Assembly: GCA_018896875.1 (NCBI GenBank)
Contig: JAHILT010000009.1
Coordinates: forward strand, 1 to 6,266
Source of the DNA: Patescibacteria group bacterium
GTDB lineage: Bacteria > Patescibacteriota > Minisyncoccia > UBA6257 > 02-FULL-45-10c
Direction: 5' to 3'
Length of the DNA stretch: 6,266 nt
A model generated the notes under the pieces. It ran no database searches, had not been told where the DNA came from, and was given only the letters and a program-made list of their open reading frames with translations. Position numbers and translations under genes: made by a program. This document shows positions 5,715 to 6,266 of this stretch, in pieces (the first letter of the stretch is position 1; each line of letters begins with the position of its first letter).

Positions 5715-6266
5715 TTAAATTTTATTTATTTCCAACACCTTCAAAATCTTATCAATTTCTTCCTCGGAAAGATTATGATCAGGGCTATTTCTAATCTTCT
5801 CAACCATCTCATCAAGAGTGGCAACAAAAATTCCGGTACTTCCATGGAAAGATTCCGGCCTTCCGCTAACTAAAACAACGAATGGGCGAACTTTAGTCTT
5901 GATACCAATACTCTCTAGATATCCCATCATTCTCTCTTTATTATTAGCAAGTTGTTCTATGGGGCTTTTATAAAGTTTGTATAAATATTTTGATATATGT
6001 TTGTACATATCTGTGCCGGAAATCCTAAAACTTCCACTCCAATTTTTAACCTCAATTAAAAATATTCCGCGTTTGCTCAAAAGAATACCGTCTATATCCC
6101 CATAACAAAATTTATGATTAGAATAATTTGTAATATAGGTATAAGAATTATCTAGACGAGACATCAATTCGTTAATAACCATCGCTTCTCCGATATCCCC
6201 CTTTAAATAATTATTTAAACTTTTCTTTAAATATTTAAGATCTTTATTTTTTATCGCAAAAATAAA
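5715..6266 (-). CDS. NERD-domain protein (nuclease-related), 5' end beyond the window
   Basis: The visible part is 183 residues and stays open to the right edge. The internal ATG at 6182 is not the start, because the frame upstream encodes the conserved NERD opening YLKGDIGEAMV. Visible motifs are KGDIGE (22-27), GDIDGILL (56-63), FLIEVKNWSG (69-78), whose Asp and E-x-K form the PD-(D/E)XK-like set, and SPIEQLANNKERMMGYL, matching the usual NP-x-x-Q helix. A strand VRPFVVLVSG and a C-terminal helix follow. NERD proteins are predicted nucleases of DNA processing or defence, often with N-terminal membrane segments or fused helicase or kinase domains. What lies upstream here is unseen, though FIFAIKNK at the edge could be the end of a membrane helix. 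The frame ends naturally with TAA. Confidence 0.88.
   Translation of the reverse strand, partial: FIFAIKNKDLKYLKKSLNNYLKGDIGEAMVINELMSRLDNSYTYITNYSNHKFCYGDIDGILLSKRGIFLIEVKNWSGSFRISGTDMYKHISKYLYKLYKSPIEQLANNKERMMGYLESIGIKTKVRPFVVLVSGRPESFHGSTGIFVATLDEMVEKIRNSPDHNLSEEEIDKILKVLEINKI

Noticed and set aside
6180..6182. ATG at 6182 as the start of the NERD gene
   Set aside because: The frame upstream encodes the conserved KGDIGE opening of the NERD domain and stays open to the window edge.

Overview
This 6.3 kb window is an AT-rich bacterial chromosome segment. Its centrepiece is a complete stand-alone 16S rRNA gene on the minus strand (about 505-2068). Several 16S positions depart from the bacterial consensus: a swapped helix 1, GAAUAGACGG in the 920 region, and UACUCACC near the decoding site. 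Together with the small, repeat-rich, operon-poor layout, this suggests a candidate-phyla-radiation (Patescibacteria) genome. That placement is an inference; no tree was made. All convincing genes are on the minus strand.

From left to right the window holds: the N-terminal half of a response regulator, cut by the left edge; a rho-independent terminator; the 16S gene, enclosed by a perfect 25-bp inverted repeat that would form the pre-rRNA processing stem, and driven by a TTGACA-16-TATACT promoter; a decayed DnaA/Hda-type ATPase gene that has lost its Walker B segment and its frame; a 590-bp gene-free stretch packed with short palindromic repeats; a three-gene operon read from 4883 to 3581 (XRE-Panacea antitoxin-like protein, putative RelE-like toxin, small membrane protein); a second repeat-rich spacer; a small protein of unknown function with its own terminator; and a NERD-domain protein cut by the right edge.

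The most striking observation is the 3' end of the 16S gene. Helix 45 is intact (10 bp, GGAA loop) and is followed by GGATCA, but the anti-Shine-Dalgarno CCTCC is absent: the tail reads TTTATTTATA, and no CCTCC occurs before the processing stem. Gene starts largely agree with this. Two genes have a -10 box exactly 6-7 nt before ATG, which predicts leaderless mRNAs; the response regulator, the toxin and the membrane protein have no purine-rich site. The 79-residue gene is the exception, with a textbook AAGGAGG, and so may be a recent arrival or a relic.

The intergenic DNA carries at least four families of small hairpin repeats. Two copies look as if they were split by insertion of another small palindrome, which suggests nested, non-coding mobile units.
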